The notes under the pieces: generated by a model
Databases searched by the model: none
What the model saw: only the letters and a program-made list of their open reading frames with translations
What the model was told of the DNA's origin: nothing
Position numbers and translations under genes: made by a program
From: Pontibacillus halophilus JSM 076056 = DSM 19796
GTDB lineage: Bacteria; Bacillota; Bacilli; Bacillales; BH030062
DNA: 64,000 nt
Direction: 5' to 3'
Assembly: GCF_000425205.1 (NCBI RefSeq)
Contig: NZ_AULI01000009.1
Coordinates: 1-64,000, forward strand
Part shown: piece after piece, positions 41,960-51,005 of the stretch
How positions within the stretch are numbered: the stretch's first letter is position 1
Layout: the number at the start of each line of letters is the position of its first letter

Positions 41960-42526
41960 ATGGAACGTAAGAAAATTTTATTTTTAGTTGAAATTCCAAT
42001 GTTTGCAACATTAGCTTTCATACTCGATTTTTTCCCGTTTTTATCCTTTAAATTATGGGCGCAGGGTGGTTCAGTATCATTCTCAATGGTACCGGTTCTA
42101 CTCGTCGCGTTCCGATGGGGGATAAAGGGAGGAATCTATTCAGGCCTATTGTTTGGCTTACTCAACATGCTCTTTGGAGGGTATGTATTCACACCTGTCC
42201 AGGCCGCGCTAGACTACATCGTTGCCTTTGGCGCTATCGGTCTATCAGGGGTATTTAGTCATGGTGTTCGACAAGCGAACAAGAATGGGCATAAGAAGCG
42301 ATTTCTTACGTACATTACGTTTGGTGCGCTAATAGGAAGCACGGTTCGTTTCCTCTGTCATTTCATAGCGGGCATCGTCTTCTTTAGTCAATATACCCCA
42401 GAAGGCCAAACGGTTTGGTACTACGCACTTTGGTACAATGGTTCATACATGCTGCCATCGTTTCTCTTAAGTACGATTATTTTGTCGTTACTTTTCTACA
42501 AACAACCTAGATTGTTACGTACCTAA
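41960..42526 (+). CDS. thiT: Thiamine transporter substrate-binding S component
   Basis: A 188-residue ECF-transporter S component with six helices. FPFLSFKLWAQGGSVSFSMV and the C-terminal YNGSYMLPSFLLS include the Trp/Glu/Asn-type residues that bind thiamine in ThiT (YuaJ). It works with the shared EcfAA'T module encoded elsewhere. Regulated by the TPP riboswitch immediately upstream. The ATG at 41960 follows GGGAGAGAG. Confidence 0.95.
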   Translation: MERKKILFLVEIPMFATLAFILDFFPFLSFKLWAQGGSVSFSMVPVLLVAFRWGIKGGIYSGLLFGLLNMLFGGYVFTPVQAALDYIVAFGAIGLSGVFSHGVRQANKNGHKKRFLTYITFGALIGSTVRFLCHFIAGIVFFSQYTPEGQTVWYYALWYNGSYMLPSFLLSTIILSLLFYKQPRLLRT

Positions 42527-42527
42527 T

Positions 42528-42564
42528 AAAAAACTGCTTTCCTTTAGTGGGAGAGCAGTTTTTT
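42528..42564. terminator. Bidirectional terminator between thiT and the TetR gene
   Basis: AAAAACTGCT and AGCAGTTTTT pair, with T-rich flank on each strand. It overlaps the end of the TetR gene. Confidence 0.78.
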
Positions 42565-43134
42565 AATGGCTTCATAGCAATGTTGTTTATACGTATCGTG
42601 TTCTTCTCTATCGGCAACCGTAAGCCATTGGATGAGTGTACCATCAATAACAGCTCGGATGTTTCTAGCGACGGATTCTATTTGTAGCTCTTTACTGTAG
42701 AGGCCTTCATCTATTCCAGTTTGAATGATTTCCTTGCTGATCCGATAACAATTCTCGTGGAAAGCCTGATTAATCTCATGAAATAGGGGTACTTTACGTA
42801 CGTGGGCTAAAAATTCAAGGTACACTTGATAAAACTTTTCGTTCTCCTCAGGTCCAATAAAGACCGCATGGAGGTAAGCCTGAAGTTTATCATCCGCTTT
42901 ATTAGTTCCATTGACAGCAGTTGCTTCTTTCTCATAAATGCGGTCTGTAATCCATTGCAATAGGTGAGCAAACACATCTTCTTTATTACGGAAATAATAG
43001 TTTGTGACCCCTTTGCTTACGCCTGCGTAGTCCGAGATGTCTTGAAGTGTGACTGTTGAGAAGCTTTTATCATAAATGGCTTGAAAGGTAGCCTTTAATA
43101 ATTGTGATTTACGTTCTTCCTCTTTCCTCTTCAT
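42544..43134 (-). CDS. TetR-family transcriptional regulator
   Basis: A 196-residue repressor. Helix-turn-helix at ~26-48: TLQDISDYAGVSKGVTNYYF, then a BetI-like C-terminal ligand domain (FHEINQAFHENCYRISKEII). The ATG at 43134 is chosen because AAAGG then has a nine-base spacing; an ATG three codons upstream touches that site. It is divergent from a YhfP-type reductase gene across 120 bp with a TGACCAGTCA operator candidate, so it probably controls that gene and itself. Ligand unknown. Confidence 0.87.
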   Translation of the reverse strand: MKRKEEERKSQLLKATFQAIYDKSFSTVTLQDISDYAGVSKGVTNYYFRNKEDVFAHLLQWITDRIYEKEATAVNGTNKADDKLQAYLHAVFIGPEENEKFYQVYLEFLAHVRKVPLFHEINQAFHENCYRISKEIIQTGIDEGLYSKELQIESVARNIRAVIDGTLIQWLTVADREEHDTYKQHCYEAIKKLLSH

Positions 43135-43196
43135 AGGAGTCATCCTTTCTCTAGTATGTCTATTGTACTGAAAGGATGTTCGTTAAACAATATGGA

Positions 43197-43225
43197 TTGA
43201 CTTTTTTATTTTGACCAGTCAGAAT
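43197..43225 (+). promoter_or_regulatory. Promoter and TetR operator candidate for the YhfP-type gene
   Basis: TTGACT (43197-43202) and CAGAAT (43220-43225) have a 17-bp spacing. TGACCAGTCA (43212-43221), a TGAC/GTCA inverted repeat typical of TetR-family operators, lies between them and overlaps the -10. Confidence 0.55.
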
Positions 43226-43255
43226 AAAAGTTAATTACACAAGCAAAGGAGATGT

Positions 43256-44251
43256 ATGAGTATGACATTTCGTTCGTTATTAGCTACGAAACAAGATGAA
43301 CAAGTGAATCTAGAAGTCGTTGAACGTGAGATGAAAGACCTTCCAGAAGGTGATGTCACGATTAAAGTGGCGTATTCAAGCGTGAACTATAAAGATGGTC
43401 TTGCTATAAATCCAAAGGCAAAGGTTGTACAAAGCTATCCAATTGTTCCAGGGATTGACCTTGCAGGTACAGTCGTTGAATCTGACCACGAAGCTTATCA
43501 AGAAGGGGATGAAGTCATCGTCACGAGCTATGAACTTGGTGTGGCGCATGATGGTGGATTCAGTGATTATGCACGTGTGAAATCAGAATGGATTGTCCCA
43601 TTACCAGACGGGATGAGCATGAAAGAAGCGATGACATTCGGTACTGCTGGTTTCACGGCTGCATTATCTGTTCATCGGTTGGAACAAAATGGACTACAGC
43701 CTTCTGACGGACCGGTACTTGTTCAAGGTGCGACAGGTGGAGTAGGAAGTATGGCTGTCGCAATGCTTGCAAAGAATGGATATACGGTATACGCAAGTAC
43801 AGGTAAGGATTCTGAGCATGACTATTTAAGATCTCTAGGCGCAGCAGAAATTCTATCACGTGAAGATGTGACGCCTGAGAAGCTTCGCCCTCTTCAAAAG
43901 CAACGCTTCGCAGCTGCTGTAGACCCGGTGGGCGGCAAACCTCTAGCTTCCGTATTAAGCTCTATTCAATATGGAGGTTCGGTTGCGGTAAGTGGTTTAA
44001 CAGCCGGTGTAGAAGTGCCAACAACAGTTATGCCATTCATCTTAAGAGGAGTAGATTTACTTGGCATTGATTCTGTCTACACTCCAATGGAGTTACGCCG
44101 GCAAGTATGGCAACGTCTTGCAACAGACCTTAAGCCAGATACACTCAACGAAATTGAGAACGAAATTAGTCTAGACGAGCTGCCTGACACACTTCAAAGC
44201 ATCTTACAAAGTAAAGTTCGCGGCAGAACAGTTGTCAACCTATCTAACTAA
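43256..44251 (+). CDS. yhfP: YhdH/YhfP-family quinone oxidoreductase (acryloyl-CoA reductase AcuI-like)
   Basis: A 331-residue NADPH-dependent MDR enzyme closely matching B. subtilis YhfP: VAYSSVNYKDGLAINPKAK, EVIVTSYELGVAHDGGFSDY, GTAGFTAALSVHRLEQNG and AVDPVGGKPLAS. The AcuI/YhdH group reduces acryloyl-CoA or small activated enones. Two starts are possible (43256 or the ATG two codons on); AAAGGAG sits just upstream of both. If acrylate-related, it could detoxify products of dimethylsulfoniopropionate breakdown, fitting a marine host (inference). Confidence 0.92.
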   Translation: MSMTFRSLLATKQDEQVNLEVVEREMKDLPEGDVTIKVAYSSVNYKDGLAINPKAKVVQSYPIVPGIDLAGTVVESDHEAYQEGDEVIVTSYELGVAHDGGFSDYARVKSEWIVPLPDGMSMKEAMTFGTAGFTAALSVHRLEQNGLQPSDGPVLVQGATGGVGSMAVAMLAKNGYTVYASTGKDSEHDYLRSLGAAEILSREDVTPEKLRPLQKQRFAAAVDPVGGKPLASVLSSIQYGGSVAVSGLTAGVEVPTTVMPFILRGVDLLGIDSVYTPMELRRQVWQRLATDLKPDTLNEIENEISLDELPDTLQSILQSKVRGRTVVNLSN

Positions 44252-44258
44252 ACCAATG

Positions 44259-44292
44259 ATACCCGAGAGATCTTTCTCTCGGGTATTTTATT
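44259..44292 (+). terminator. Terminator after the YhfP-type gene
   Basis: ATACCCGAGAGA / TCTCTCGGGTAT perfect stem, then TTTATT. Confidence 0.87.
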
Positions 44293-44356
44293 GCCTTTCT
44301 CTCACGATGCGAGATGCTCAAGCATAGGCTATAGCATAGGAATGGGGGGAGGCAAG

Positions 44357-45784
44357 TTGGAGCTCACATTCGTGCATTGGGTGTATGCCTCTATCACGTT
44401 ACTGATTATAGGGACGATGATTCTTCGAAAGAGTATTGTAATCCCAACCATTATTGGAACATTTCTTATTGGTCTGTTGTACAACGAGAGTTTGCTTTCT
44501 GGTTTTACGTCTGTATTTCTCGCAAATATTGTTGCAGCTAAAGAGTTGTTTAACATCTTCTTGATTATTACATTAATGGTTGCATTGCTTCAGTCTTTAA
44601 AGGATTTACGAGCTGATGAGAGAATGATTCTGCCCATTCAGAAAGTGATGGTCAATGGCCATGTCGCCTACTTTGTACTCGTGGTGGTAACCTATATAAT
44701 CTCATTGTTCTTTTGGCCGACGCCAGCGGTTCCACTTATCTGTGCGTTACTTGTACCTGCGGCTATAAGGGCTGGGTTGCCTGCCATGATGGCTGCCATT
44801 GCAGTTGCACTAGCCGGACAGGGCATGGCGTTATCATCTGATTACATTATGCAAGTCGCACCAAGTTTATCTGCTAAGGGTGCTGAGCTTGATGTAGGCG
44901 TTGTTGCGAACAAAGCACTCGTTCTATCGCTTGTGACAGGTGTTGTCGCTATCTTATCAAGTTATGTACTTTATCGAACAACAATTCGATCACCTTTGTC
45001 GGTACAAAATGATATTGAAATGAAAGCATTGAGTGGAGAGAATGAAGAAAAGCAGCCTGTCGAAGGTAAGGATAATGAAGTGTTGAGCAAGTTATTTGCT
45101 GTCTTGGTACCGCTTACGTTGTTCGGGGTCATGGTCGTTATGGTGGCAAGTAAAGTATGGGAAGGCCGACTGAGTGGCTTTGAAGGTGGAGATGGAGCAG
45201 CCTTTATTGGAGGGGTTGCTACTATTCTTATGGTATTTGCTACCGTTTTGAAGTGGAAGACGAAGGCGCTTGATCGTGTTAGTGATCACATTACGGCTGG
45301 ATTTGTCTTTGCATTTAAAGCAATGGGTCCTGTCATCCCAATTGCCGGCTTCTTCTTTCTTGGAAGTGGTGCATTCGCAGCTGACATCTTACTTCTCGAC
45401 GAAGGTGGTAAGCCACCTGCATTCTTGTTCGACCTTGTGCAGTCCCTTCAGGGAGCTCTTCCTGAAAGTGAATTATTATCAAGCTTCAGTATCCTAATCG
45501 TAGGGATGTTATCGGGTCTAGATGGCTCAGGGTTTTCTGGATTGCCCTTAACGGGTACATTGGCAGGCGCAATGATGTCCTCTTCTGCCGATGCATCTAC
45601 TTTAGCAGCAATCGGGCAAATGGGTTCGATTTGGACGGGTGGAGGGACCATTATTGCTTGGTCTTCATTAATTGCCGTTGCGGGTTTTTGTGGGGTTTCA
45701 GTGGTAGAACTCGTTAGAAAGAACTTTATTCCGGTCTTATTAGGCTTGGTAGCGGCGACGTTAGTAGCCATGTACCTCTGGTGA
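44357..45784 (+). CDS. Multi-pass membrane transporter of unknown substrate (ion-transporter superfamily-like)
   Basis: A 475-residue protein with about twelve helices and a charged cytoplasmic loop in the middle (IEMKALSGENEEKQPVEGKD). Two half-repeats with re-entrant-like stretches, WPTPAVPLICALLVPAA and LDGSGFSGLPLTGTLAGAMM, resemble the ion-transporter superfamily (DcuC, NhaD, CitM types). I cannot name the substrate. The TTG at 44357 is taken as start because GGGGGGAGG precedes it by four bases; ATG at 44342 lacks a ribosome binding site. Confidence 0.75.
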   Translation: MELTFVHWVYASITLLIIGTMILRKSIVIPTIIGTFLIGLLYNESLLSGFTSVFLANIVAAKELFNIFLIITLMVALLQSLKDLRADERMILPIQKVMVNGHVAYFVLVVVTYIISLFFWPTPAVPLICALLVPAAIRAGLPAMMAAIAVALAGQGMALSSDYIMQVAPSLSAKGAELDVGVVANKALVLSLVTGVVAILSSYVLYRTTIRSPLSVQNDIEMKALSGENEEKQPVEGKDNEVLSKLFAVLVPLTLFGVMVVMVASKVWEGRLSGFEGGDGAAFIGGVATILMVFATVLKWKTKALDRVSDHITAGFVFAFKAMGPVIPIAGFFFLGSGAFAADILLLDEGGKPPAFLFDLVQSLQGALPESELLSSFSILIVGMLSGLDGSGFSGLPLTGTLAGAMMSSSADASTLAAIGQMGSIWTGGGTIIAWSSLIAVAGFCGVSVVELVRKNFIPVLLGLVAATLVAMYLW

Positions 45785-45786
45785 GC

Positions 45787-45816
45787 AATCTCTCCTTATG
45801 GGGAGATTTTCTTTGT
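45787..45816 (+). terminator. Terminator after the membrane transporter gene
   Basis: AATCTCTCC / GGGGAGATT stem (one G-U), TTAT loop, then TTTCTTT. Confidence 0.75.
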
Positions 45817-45832
45817 CAGCAACATGGACGAG

Positions 45833-45943
45833 TTAAGCAGTACGACTTAAACGTGAGTTTCGACTGATGGCTTTCAGAATTGAAAGCTTGTCCTGTTTAC
45901 TAAGTAACGACCAGCTACCAGCTTTGATCTTCAACGTCAACAT
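45833..45943 (-). CDS. Possible 36-codon basic peptide
   Basis: An ORF starting MLTLKIKAGSWSLLSKQDKL and ending SRLSRTA, with AAAGGAG directly upstream. The ATG touches that site; a TTG three codons later has nine-base spacing. No homologue recognised. The rest of this 400-base gap (45944-46190) shows no other gene, and I found no clear promoter for the following pncA. Confidence 0.25.
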   Translation of the reverse strand: MLTLKIKAGSWSLLSKQDKLSILKAISRNSRLSRTA

Positions 45944-46190
45944 CTCCTTTATATAATTAAAGTGGTTTCTAATAAGGTATATACCGCCTTTTCGACTGGG
46001 TTAAACGATAAAGCCTTCAACAATGTTTGCACCTATTTAGGAATACGTCTCCAAAATTAAAGGAGTTTGTGTCGAGTAGTAAGTAGGGAAAGCAAAAGAT
46101 GTCGATTCTTTGACTTAAGGGTTTCGCGTGGGTGTCTTCCTTCTATTGAGTTATACTAATTGAAAGATGGCATAACGAGGGGGCGTTTGG

Positions 46191-46752
46191 ATGAGGACAT
46201 TACTTGTGATTGATTACACAAATGACTTCGTCGCTGAAGATGGAGCATTAACGTGTGGGGAACATGGTCAGCAGATTGATGGATATATTGCACGTCTAAT
46301 GGAATCCTTTATAACAGAAGGGGAGTTCGTAGTACTTCCAACTGATTTGCACGAAGAACAAGACGCCTTTCATCCGGAAACGAACCTGTACCCCCACATA
46401 ACATTAGAGGAACGACAGGTAGAGATTTGTACGGACGTGTAGCGGCAGCGGCAGTCTATGAGAAATATAAGAGTCTTTCTCATGTAAAGCAGTACAATAA
46501 GACAAGATACGACGCCTTCACCGGGACGAATCTTTACGTGAACGAAACATTCATGAAGTTCACTTAACAGGAGTGTGTACGGATATTTGTATCTTACATA
46601 CGGCAATAGGCGCTTATAATCGAGGCTTTTCCGTGGTGAGTCATGGCCAAGGCGTTGCGAGCTTTAACGAGGCCGGACACAATTTCGCCTTATCACATGT
46701 AAAGCATGTGCTAGGCAGAACTGTATTGGATGAAGGAGGAGAGTCACAGTGA
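46191..46752 (+). pseudogene. pncA: Nicotinamidase, broken by two frameshifts
   Basis: Frame 1 gives MRTLLVIDYTNDFVAEDGAL up to HPETNLYP with the catalytic Asp. It then breaks at a run of five C (46391-46395), where six would continue the expected PPHNIRGTTGRDLYGR. Frame 2 runs to TRYDAFTGTNL and breaks again near 46531-46540. Frame 3 resumes as RERNIHEVHLTGVCTDICIL with the nucleophile Cys and continues to a TGA at 46750. Joined, it matches Bacillus YueJ/PncA, which converts nicotinamide to nicotinate. The final TGA overlaps the GTG start of pncB, so the two were translationally coupled. Confidence 0.88.
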
Positions 46753-48236
46753 ATCACGAGCATAACGTATCTTTGCATGTAGACTACTACTTACCAAGGT
46801 GGATGTACATTCATTGGAAGAACAACCGTCACGATACACGAACAGTATTTCAAGTATACTTTCGAGATCACCCATTTGGTAGTGGTTACTCTGTCTTTCT
46901 TGGATTGAACAGCATAGTGACGTATTTATCGAATTTGTCCTTCTCGGAGGAAGAGATAGACTACCTTCAAGAGCAACTTGGATTTGAAGATGAATTTAAG
47001 GAAGAGTTAAGAAATTATTCGTTTAATGGAACCGTTATGTCGATGAGGGAGGGGGAGATTGTCTTTCCTAATGAACCTCTTGTGAATGTAGAAGCGCGAG
47101 TGTTTGAAGCGAAGCTCTTACAAACAGCCTTACTCACTTACACCAATCATGAAAGTTTAATTGGAACGAAAGCTTCACGTATTTCTGAAGCGGTCACGAC
47201 CTTTCAGAAAGTGCGTCGCTTAAATGAACGCCCCCTCCTTTTAGAAGGTGGTGCCAGACGAGCTCATGGTATGGATGCAGGGGAAAATGGAGCTCGAGCT
47301 GCTTATATCGCTGGATTCGATTCGTCAAGCCTTATTGCAGCAGGGTACCATTATGCTGTACCCGTTGGAGGAACAATGGAGCACTCAGATATTCAAATCT
47401 ACGAGGAGTGGGGTGGGGAGTTACAAGCCTTTCGTGATTTCGCCCGTGCCTATCCGCATGAATGCACATTACTAGTAGATACCTTTGACACGCTTAAGAG
47501 TGGGGTGCCTAATGCCATTACAGTTGCGAAAGAATTAGAGGATGAGGGTGCTAAACTGAATGGAATCCGAATTGATAGTGGAGACTTGGCGTACTTAGCG
47601 AAAGAGTCAAGAAGGTTGTTAGATGAAGCAGGTCTGCCATATGTGAAGATTATGCTTTCTGGAGACATCGATGAATATGAAATTACTGCATTAACCATCC
47701 AAGATACGCCGTGCGACGCCTTTCTAGTGGGTACGAAGGTTTCCACTGCGTATGAAGAGCCTGCGTTTGGAGCCGTGTATAAAATTGTTGCAGTTGAAGG
47801 AGAACACGGTGAATTCGTACCGCTCATTAAACTTTCTTCAAGTGAAAACAAGACTACGAACCCAGGCTATCAAACGGTGTACAGAATCTTTGATAAAGAG
47901 ACTGGGGCTGCCAAAGGAGATTATATCTCTACAATTGATGAAGAAGTCCCGTCCTTTGACCAGATTGAACTTGATAATGTTAGAGCTAGAGGGCGGAAGG
48001 ACGTCTTAACAAACTTCACAGTGGAAAATTTAATGCATACGATTATTCAAGACGGTGAGCTTGTGGAACCCCTTCCCACAGTGGATCGTGTCAGAGCCTA
48101 CCACAAGGAGCGTTTATCAAGGTTCTGGGAAGAATATCGCAGAAAAGAAGTGCCGCAAACTTACAGTATTACGCTATCTAAAAATCTCCAGCACCTTAAA
48201 GAAACCTTAATTGACCAGAAACGAGGTACATCATAA
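46749..48236 (+). CDS. pncB: Nicotinate phosphoribosyltransferase
   Basis: A 495-residue enzyme making nicotinate mononucleotide from nicotinate, PRPP and ATP for NAD salvage. Motifs: HWKNNRHDTRTVFQVYFR, GGARRAHGMDAGENGARAAY, GTMEHSD, LLVDTFDTLKSG and IRIDSGDLAYLAKESR. Starts with GTG overlapping the pncA stop, with GAAGGAGGAG upstream. Oddity: the N-terminal substrate motif, usually DxYQxxMM, reads DYYLPRWM here. Otherwise full length and intact. Confidence 0.93.
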   Translation: MNHEHNVSLHVDYYLPRWMYIHWKNNRHDTRTVFQVYFRDHPFGSGYSVFLGLNSIVTYLSNLSFSEEEIDYLQEQLGFEDEFKEELRNYSFNGTVMSMREGEIVFPNEPLVNVEARVFEAKLLQTALLTYTNHESLIGTKASRISEAVTTFQKVRRLNERPLLLEGGARRAHGMDAGENGARAAYIAGFDSSSLIAAGYHYAVPVGGTMEHSDIQIYEEWGGELQAFRDFARAYPHECTLLVDTFDTLKSGVPNAITVAKELEDEGAKLNGIRIDSGDLAYLAKESRRLLDEAGLPYVKIMLSGDIDEYEITALTIQDTPCDAFLVGTKVSTAYEEPAFGAVYKIVAVEGEHGEFVPLIKLSSSENKTTNPGYQTVYRIFDKETGAAKGDYISTIDEEVPSFDQIELDNVRARGRKDVLTNFTVENLMHTIIQDGELVEPLPTVDRVRAYHKERLSRFWEEYRRKEVPQTYSITLSKNLQHLKETLIDQKRGTS

Positions 48237-48344
48237 GGTGAGGGTCCTTCATTACCGTATTCTGCACAGTTCCTGACATGTAAAGAAGCTGTCGGTTTAC
48301 ATTTAGAGGACCAAGGTGTTTGAGGTTTATAAAGTTTAACTAAA

Positions 48345-48394
48345 AAGAAAGAAGGCTACCAGGAATAGACTAGAGGTAGCCTTCTTTCTTTTGT
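48345..48394 (+). terminator. Terminator after pncB
   Basis: A 16-bp perfect stem AAGAAAGAAGGCTACC / GGTAGCCTTCTTTCTT, then TTGTTT, about 110 bases past the stop. No other gene in 48237-48519. Confidence 0.85.
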
Positions 48395-48519
48395 TTAGTT
48401 CCATATAATGAATGCACAAATCATCTATTGTGGATGCGAAATTTTTGCGAGAAGCGAACAGGAAATCCTTTAATAAGAACGAATGTAGTACATGATGACG
48501 AGAGGTGGAGGAGAACAAG

Positions 48520-49209
48520 ATGAAGACCAAGTTAATTCTTATTGAAGGAGAGACAAGAGAGCTCATACAACAAGCGGCTAAGCAGGTAGAAAGGATTGTA
48601 AACCATAGAGGGGTTACAGCTGTTAGAGTCAAGGAAGTAGAGGGGTCTTTACTCAACTTGAGTCGTCTGGCTCATTTCACTGAATCAGAATACGAAGAAT
48701 TATTGTTAAACGAACCATCATTTGCACCGATGATTATAAGAGAAAGTATGACGATTGGGAAACATCGATATATTGATTATGAAATACCCACCTTACAAGC
48801 TTCATTACCGAAGTCCTTAATGGATCAACTGAAAGCGCACGCTACGTTTCAATTTCCGTTTGAGAGGCATATAGAGATTGTGGAAGAGCGTTTCGAATCA
48901 TTCGTGCATAAGGTTGCCTCCGAGACAGATTCCTTGTATATCGTAGAAGCAGCCATGATTCTCGCACCTCTTCATTACGCTTCTTTACAGCCGACTCTTC
49001 CTGAAACGAAACTTGTGGACTATGTGCAGAGACTTGATGCTATTTTAGCTCCTTTGCAACCATGGTTAATCTATATAGGAATGATGGAGAGTGAGCAGGA
49101 CCGGAATTTGTATGGTGCTTTACAGTTAAACAAAGTAAGAGTCTCAGCTCTGAACGATGAACCAATCGATGGAGATGATTTAGAAGAGCTGCTAGCTTAT
49201 ATTAAATAA
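48520..49209 (+). CDS. Hypothetical protein with a kinase-like start but no P-loop
   Basis: A 229-residue soluble protein. It starts MKTKLILIEGETRELIQQAA. The LILIEG strand resembles the first strand of a group of Bacillus P-loop proteins that continue GxxGxGKS, but here the loop is replaced by ETRELIQQ. Later HFTESEYEELL also resembles that group. It could therefore be a degenerate, non-nucleotide-binding relative (weak inference); otherwise unknown. The ATG at 48520 follows GGTGGAGGAGA. It is followed at 17 bases by the tandem GNAT gene. Confidence 0.65.
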   Translation: MKTKLILIEGETRELIQQAAKQVERIVNHRGVTAVRVKEVEGSLLNLSRLAHFTESEYEELLLNEPSFAPMIIRESMTIGKHRYIDYEIPTLQASLPKSLMDQLKAHATFQFPFERHIEIVEERFESFVHKVASETDSLYIVEAAMILAPLHYASLQPTLPETKLVDYVQRLDAILAPLQPWLIYIGMMESEQDRNLYGALQLNKVRVSALNDEPIDGDDLEELLAYIK

Positions 49210-49226
49210 TAAATGAGGAGAGCAAG

Positions 49227-50171
49227 ATGAGGATTGTAACGAATAAAGAGGTCCCACAAGAACAACTTACTGCTTTCTTAGAAAGGCAGTGGGGAAGCTC
49301 GCAAATGGTTGTCTCAGGGAAGGTGTTCAATTGCGAGCAAATAGATGCTTTCGTTGGAATTGTAGACGATGTAATTGTAGGGTTGTTAACATATGAATTG
49401 AACGGTGGAGCTGAAATTGTTTCTCTCGATAGTGTGCACGAGGGAAATGGGATGGGCACCGCTTTGCTACAGGCGTTGGAAGACCATTTGGTACATAAAG
49501 GGATTGAAGTCGTACGAGTCGTTACGACAAATGACAACGTTCATGCCATCCGCTTCTATCAGAAACGAGGGTATCGAATGACAGCCGTTGTTACAGGGGG
49601 AGCTGAGCAATCACGTTTACTTAAGCCAACAATCCCTATGATTGGCAACGATGGGATTCGGATTAGAGATGAAATTGTGATGGAGAAGCATTTTCCTTAC
49701 GAGATCAGCGAGACGAATTACACCGTATCAACGAATAAGAACGATTTACCCATTCCAGCAATCCACGACTTTTTGTGTAACCACTCTGACTGGTCGAAAG
49801 GCATTACGTTCCAGGACGTATTCATATCTATTCAGCAGAGTAGGCTTTGTTTCGGTGTCTTTAAGGGTTCACCGAGTGAACGTAATCTTGTTGGATTCGC
49901 AAGAGTCGTCACCGATGAGACGACCTTTGCTTATTTGTGCGATGTGTTTATTGTAGCTGAAGCAAGAGGTCAAGGGTTGGGGAAACATCTTGTCCAAGCA
50001 GTGATGTTGCACCCGCGGTTAAGAAACATTCGTCGAACGTTGCTCATGACAGCAGATGCCCATGAATTGTATCGCCCCTTTGGATTCGAAGAACCAAAAC
50101 AGCTGCAGTTGTACATGGAACGAGTGATTGAGACAAGCCTAGATGGATTCGGCCCAACTAGGGTAAAATAG
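49227..50171 (+). CDS. Tandem GNAT acetyltransferase fusion
   Basis: A 314-residue protein made of two GNAT domains. Domain 1 (~1-150) has acetyl-CoA motif VHEGNGMGTALLQALEDHL and IRFYQKRGYR. Domain 2 (~160-305) has DVFIVAEARGQGLGKHLVQA and AHELYRPFGFEE. The two halves are of different GNAT subfamilies, so this is a fusion and not an internal duplication. Substrates unknown. ATGAGGAGAG precedes the ATG, and the gene appears co-transcribed with its neighbours on both sides. Confidence 0.87.
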   Translation: MRIVTNKEVPQEQLTAFLERQWGSSQMVVSGKVFNCEQIDAFVGIVDDVIVGLLTYELNGGAEIVSLDSVHEGNGMGTALLQALEDHLVHKGIEVVRVVTTNDNVHAIRFYQKRGYRMTAVVTGGAEQSRLLKPTIPMIGNDGIRIRDEIVMEKHFPYEISETNYTVSTNKNDLPIPAIHDFLCNHSDWSKGITFQDVFISIQQSRLCFGVFKGSPSERNLVGFARVVTDETTFAYLCDVFIVAEARGQGLGKHLVQAVMLHPRLRNIRRTLLMTADAHELYRPFGFEEPKQLQLYMERVIETSLDGFGPTRVK

Positions 50172-50205
50172 GTTCAACAGAAAAGAGACAAAGGAGAACG
50201 ATACC

Positions 50206-50997
50206 ATGATGGACGAGCGCCTGCATGAACGAAAACGAACATTTGACACAATCGTAGGCCAATACGACCGCTTTCGCCCAGGCTACCCAGAACGGTTATT
50301 TGACCGCATCGAGGAATATGGTTATATGCTGCCATCATTTCATCTACTTGAGATTGGGGCAGGTACTGGGAAAGCTACAGAAGAGTTCGTCCGTCGCGGG
50401 TATGAATCAATTGACGCACTTGAACTTGGGGAACGCTTGAGCGCATTTACAGCTCACAAATTTGCAAGCTATGAAGGCGTCCGTGTTATTAATCAATCAT
50501 TCGAGGAGTGGGAAGGGAGAGCGGAGAGCTACGATATCGTCTATTCCGCTACAGCCTTTCACTATATTGAGCCATTACCGGGTTATATGAAAGTAGCTAG
50601 GCATTTAAAGCCAGGTGGGACGTGTGCATTTTTCTGGACGATGGTGGAGCTTCCTGATACACCTGTATATAGAGAGATTGGACATGTGTATGAACAATAC
50701 GCTCCTCATATCAGTAAGCAGGAGAAGCCTTCTATCGACGAGCAAATTCAATTAAGAAAGCGCCTAACCGAACAAAGTGGACTGTTTCAAGATATAGAAG
50801 TGCACACATATGACCACCCCATGACCTATTCAGAAGAGGAGTATATGGGGCTTATGGATACCCACTCCGATCATCGAATGTTACCTGATGAACAGAAGAA
50901 GAAGTTATACGAGGGGATCAGGGAGAGTATACATCGTAACGGAGGAATGATTGAAAAGCCTCAAACCGTAGTTCTTTACCTAGCACGAAAAAAATAG
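50206..50997 (+). CDS. Class I SAM-dependent methyltransferase
   Basis: A 263-residue cytoplasmic methyltransferase. SAM-binding motif I HLLEIGAGTGKATEEFVRRG (~45-64), acidic loop DALELGERL, motif after YDIVYSATAFHYIEP, and LKPGGTCAFFW. Substrate cannot be inferred. AAAGGAG lies upstream of two adjacent ATG codons; the first is used. Probably the last gene of the 48.5-51 kb unit. Confidence 0.87.
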   Translation: MMDERLHERKRTFDTIVGQYDRFRPGYPERLFDRIEEYGYMLPSFHLLEIGAGTGKATEEFVRRGYESIDALELGERLSAFTAHKFASYEGVRVINQSFEEWEGRAESYDIVYSATAFHYIEPLPGYMKVARHLKPGGTCAFFWTMVELPDTPVYREIGHVYEQYAPHISKQEKPSIDEQIQLRKRLTEQSGLFQDIEVHTYDHPMTYSEEEYMGLMDTHSDHRMLPDEQKKKLYEGIRESIHRNGGMIEKPQTVVLYLARKK

Positions 50998-51005
50998 ATT
51001 AAACA

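Noticed and set aside
46749-46830. A compensating frameshift pair in pncB to restore YQ at the substrate motif
   Set aside because: The codon count between the flanking conserved residues is already correct, so a shift is not required.
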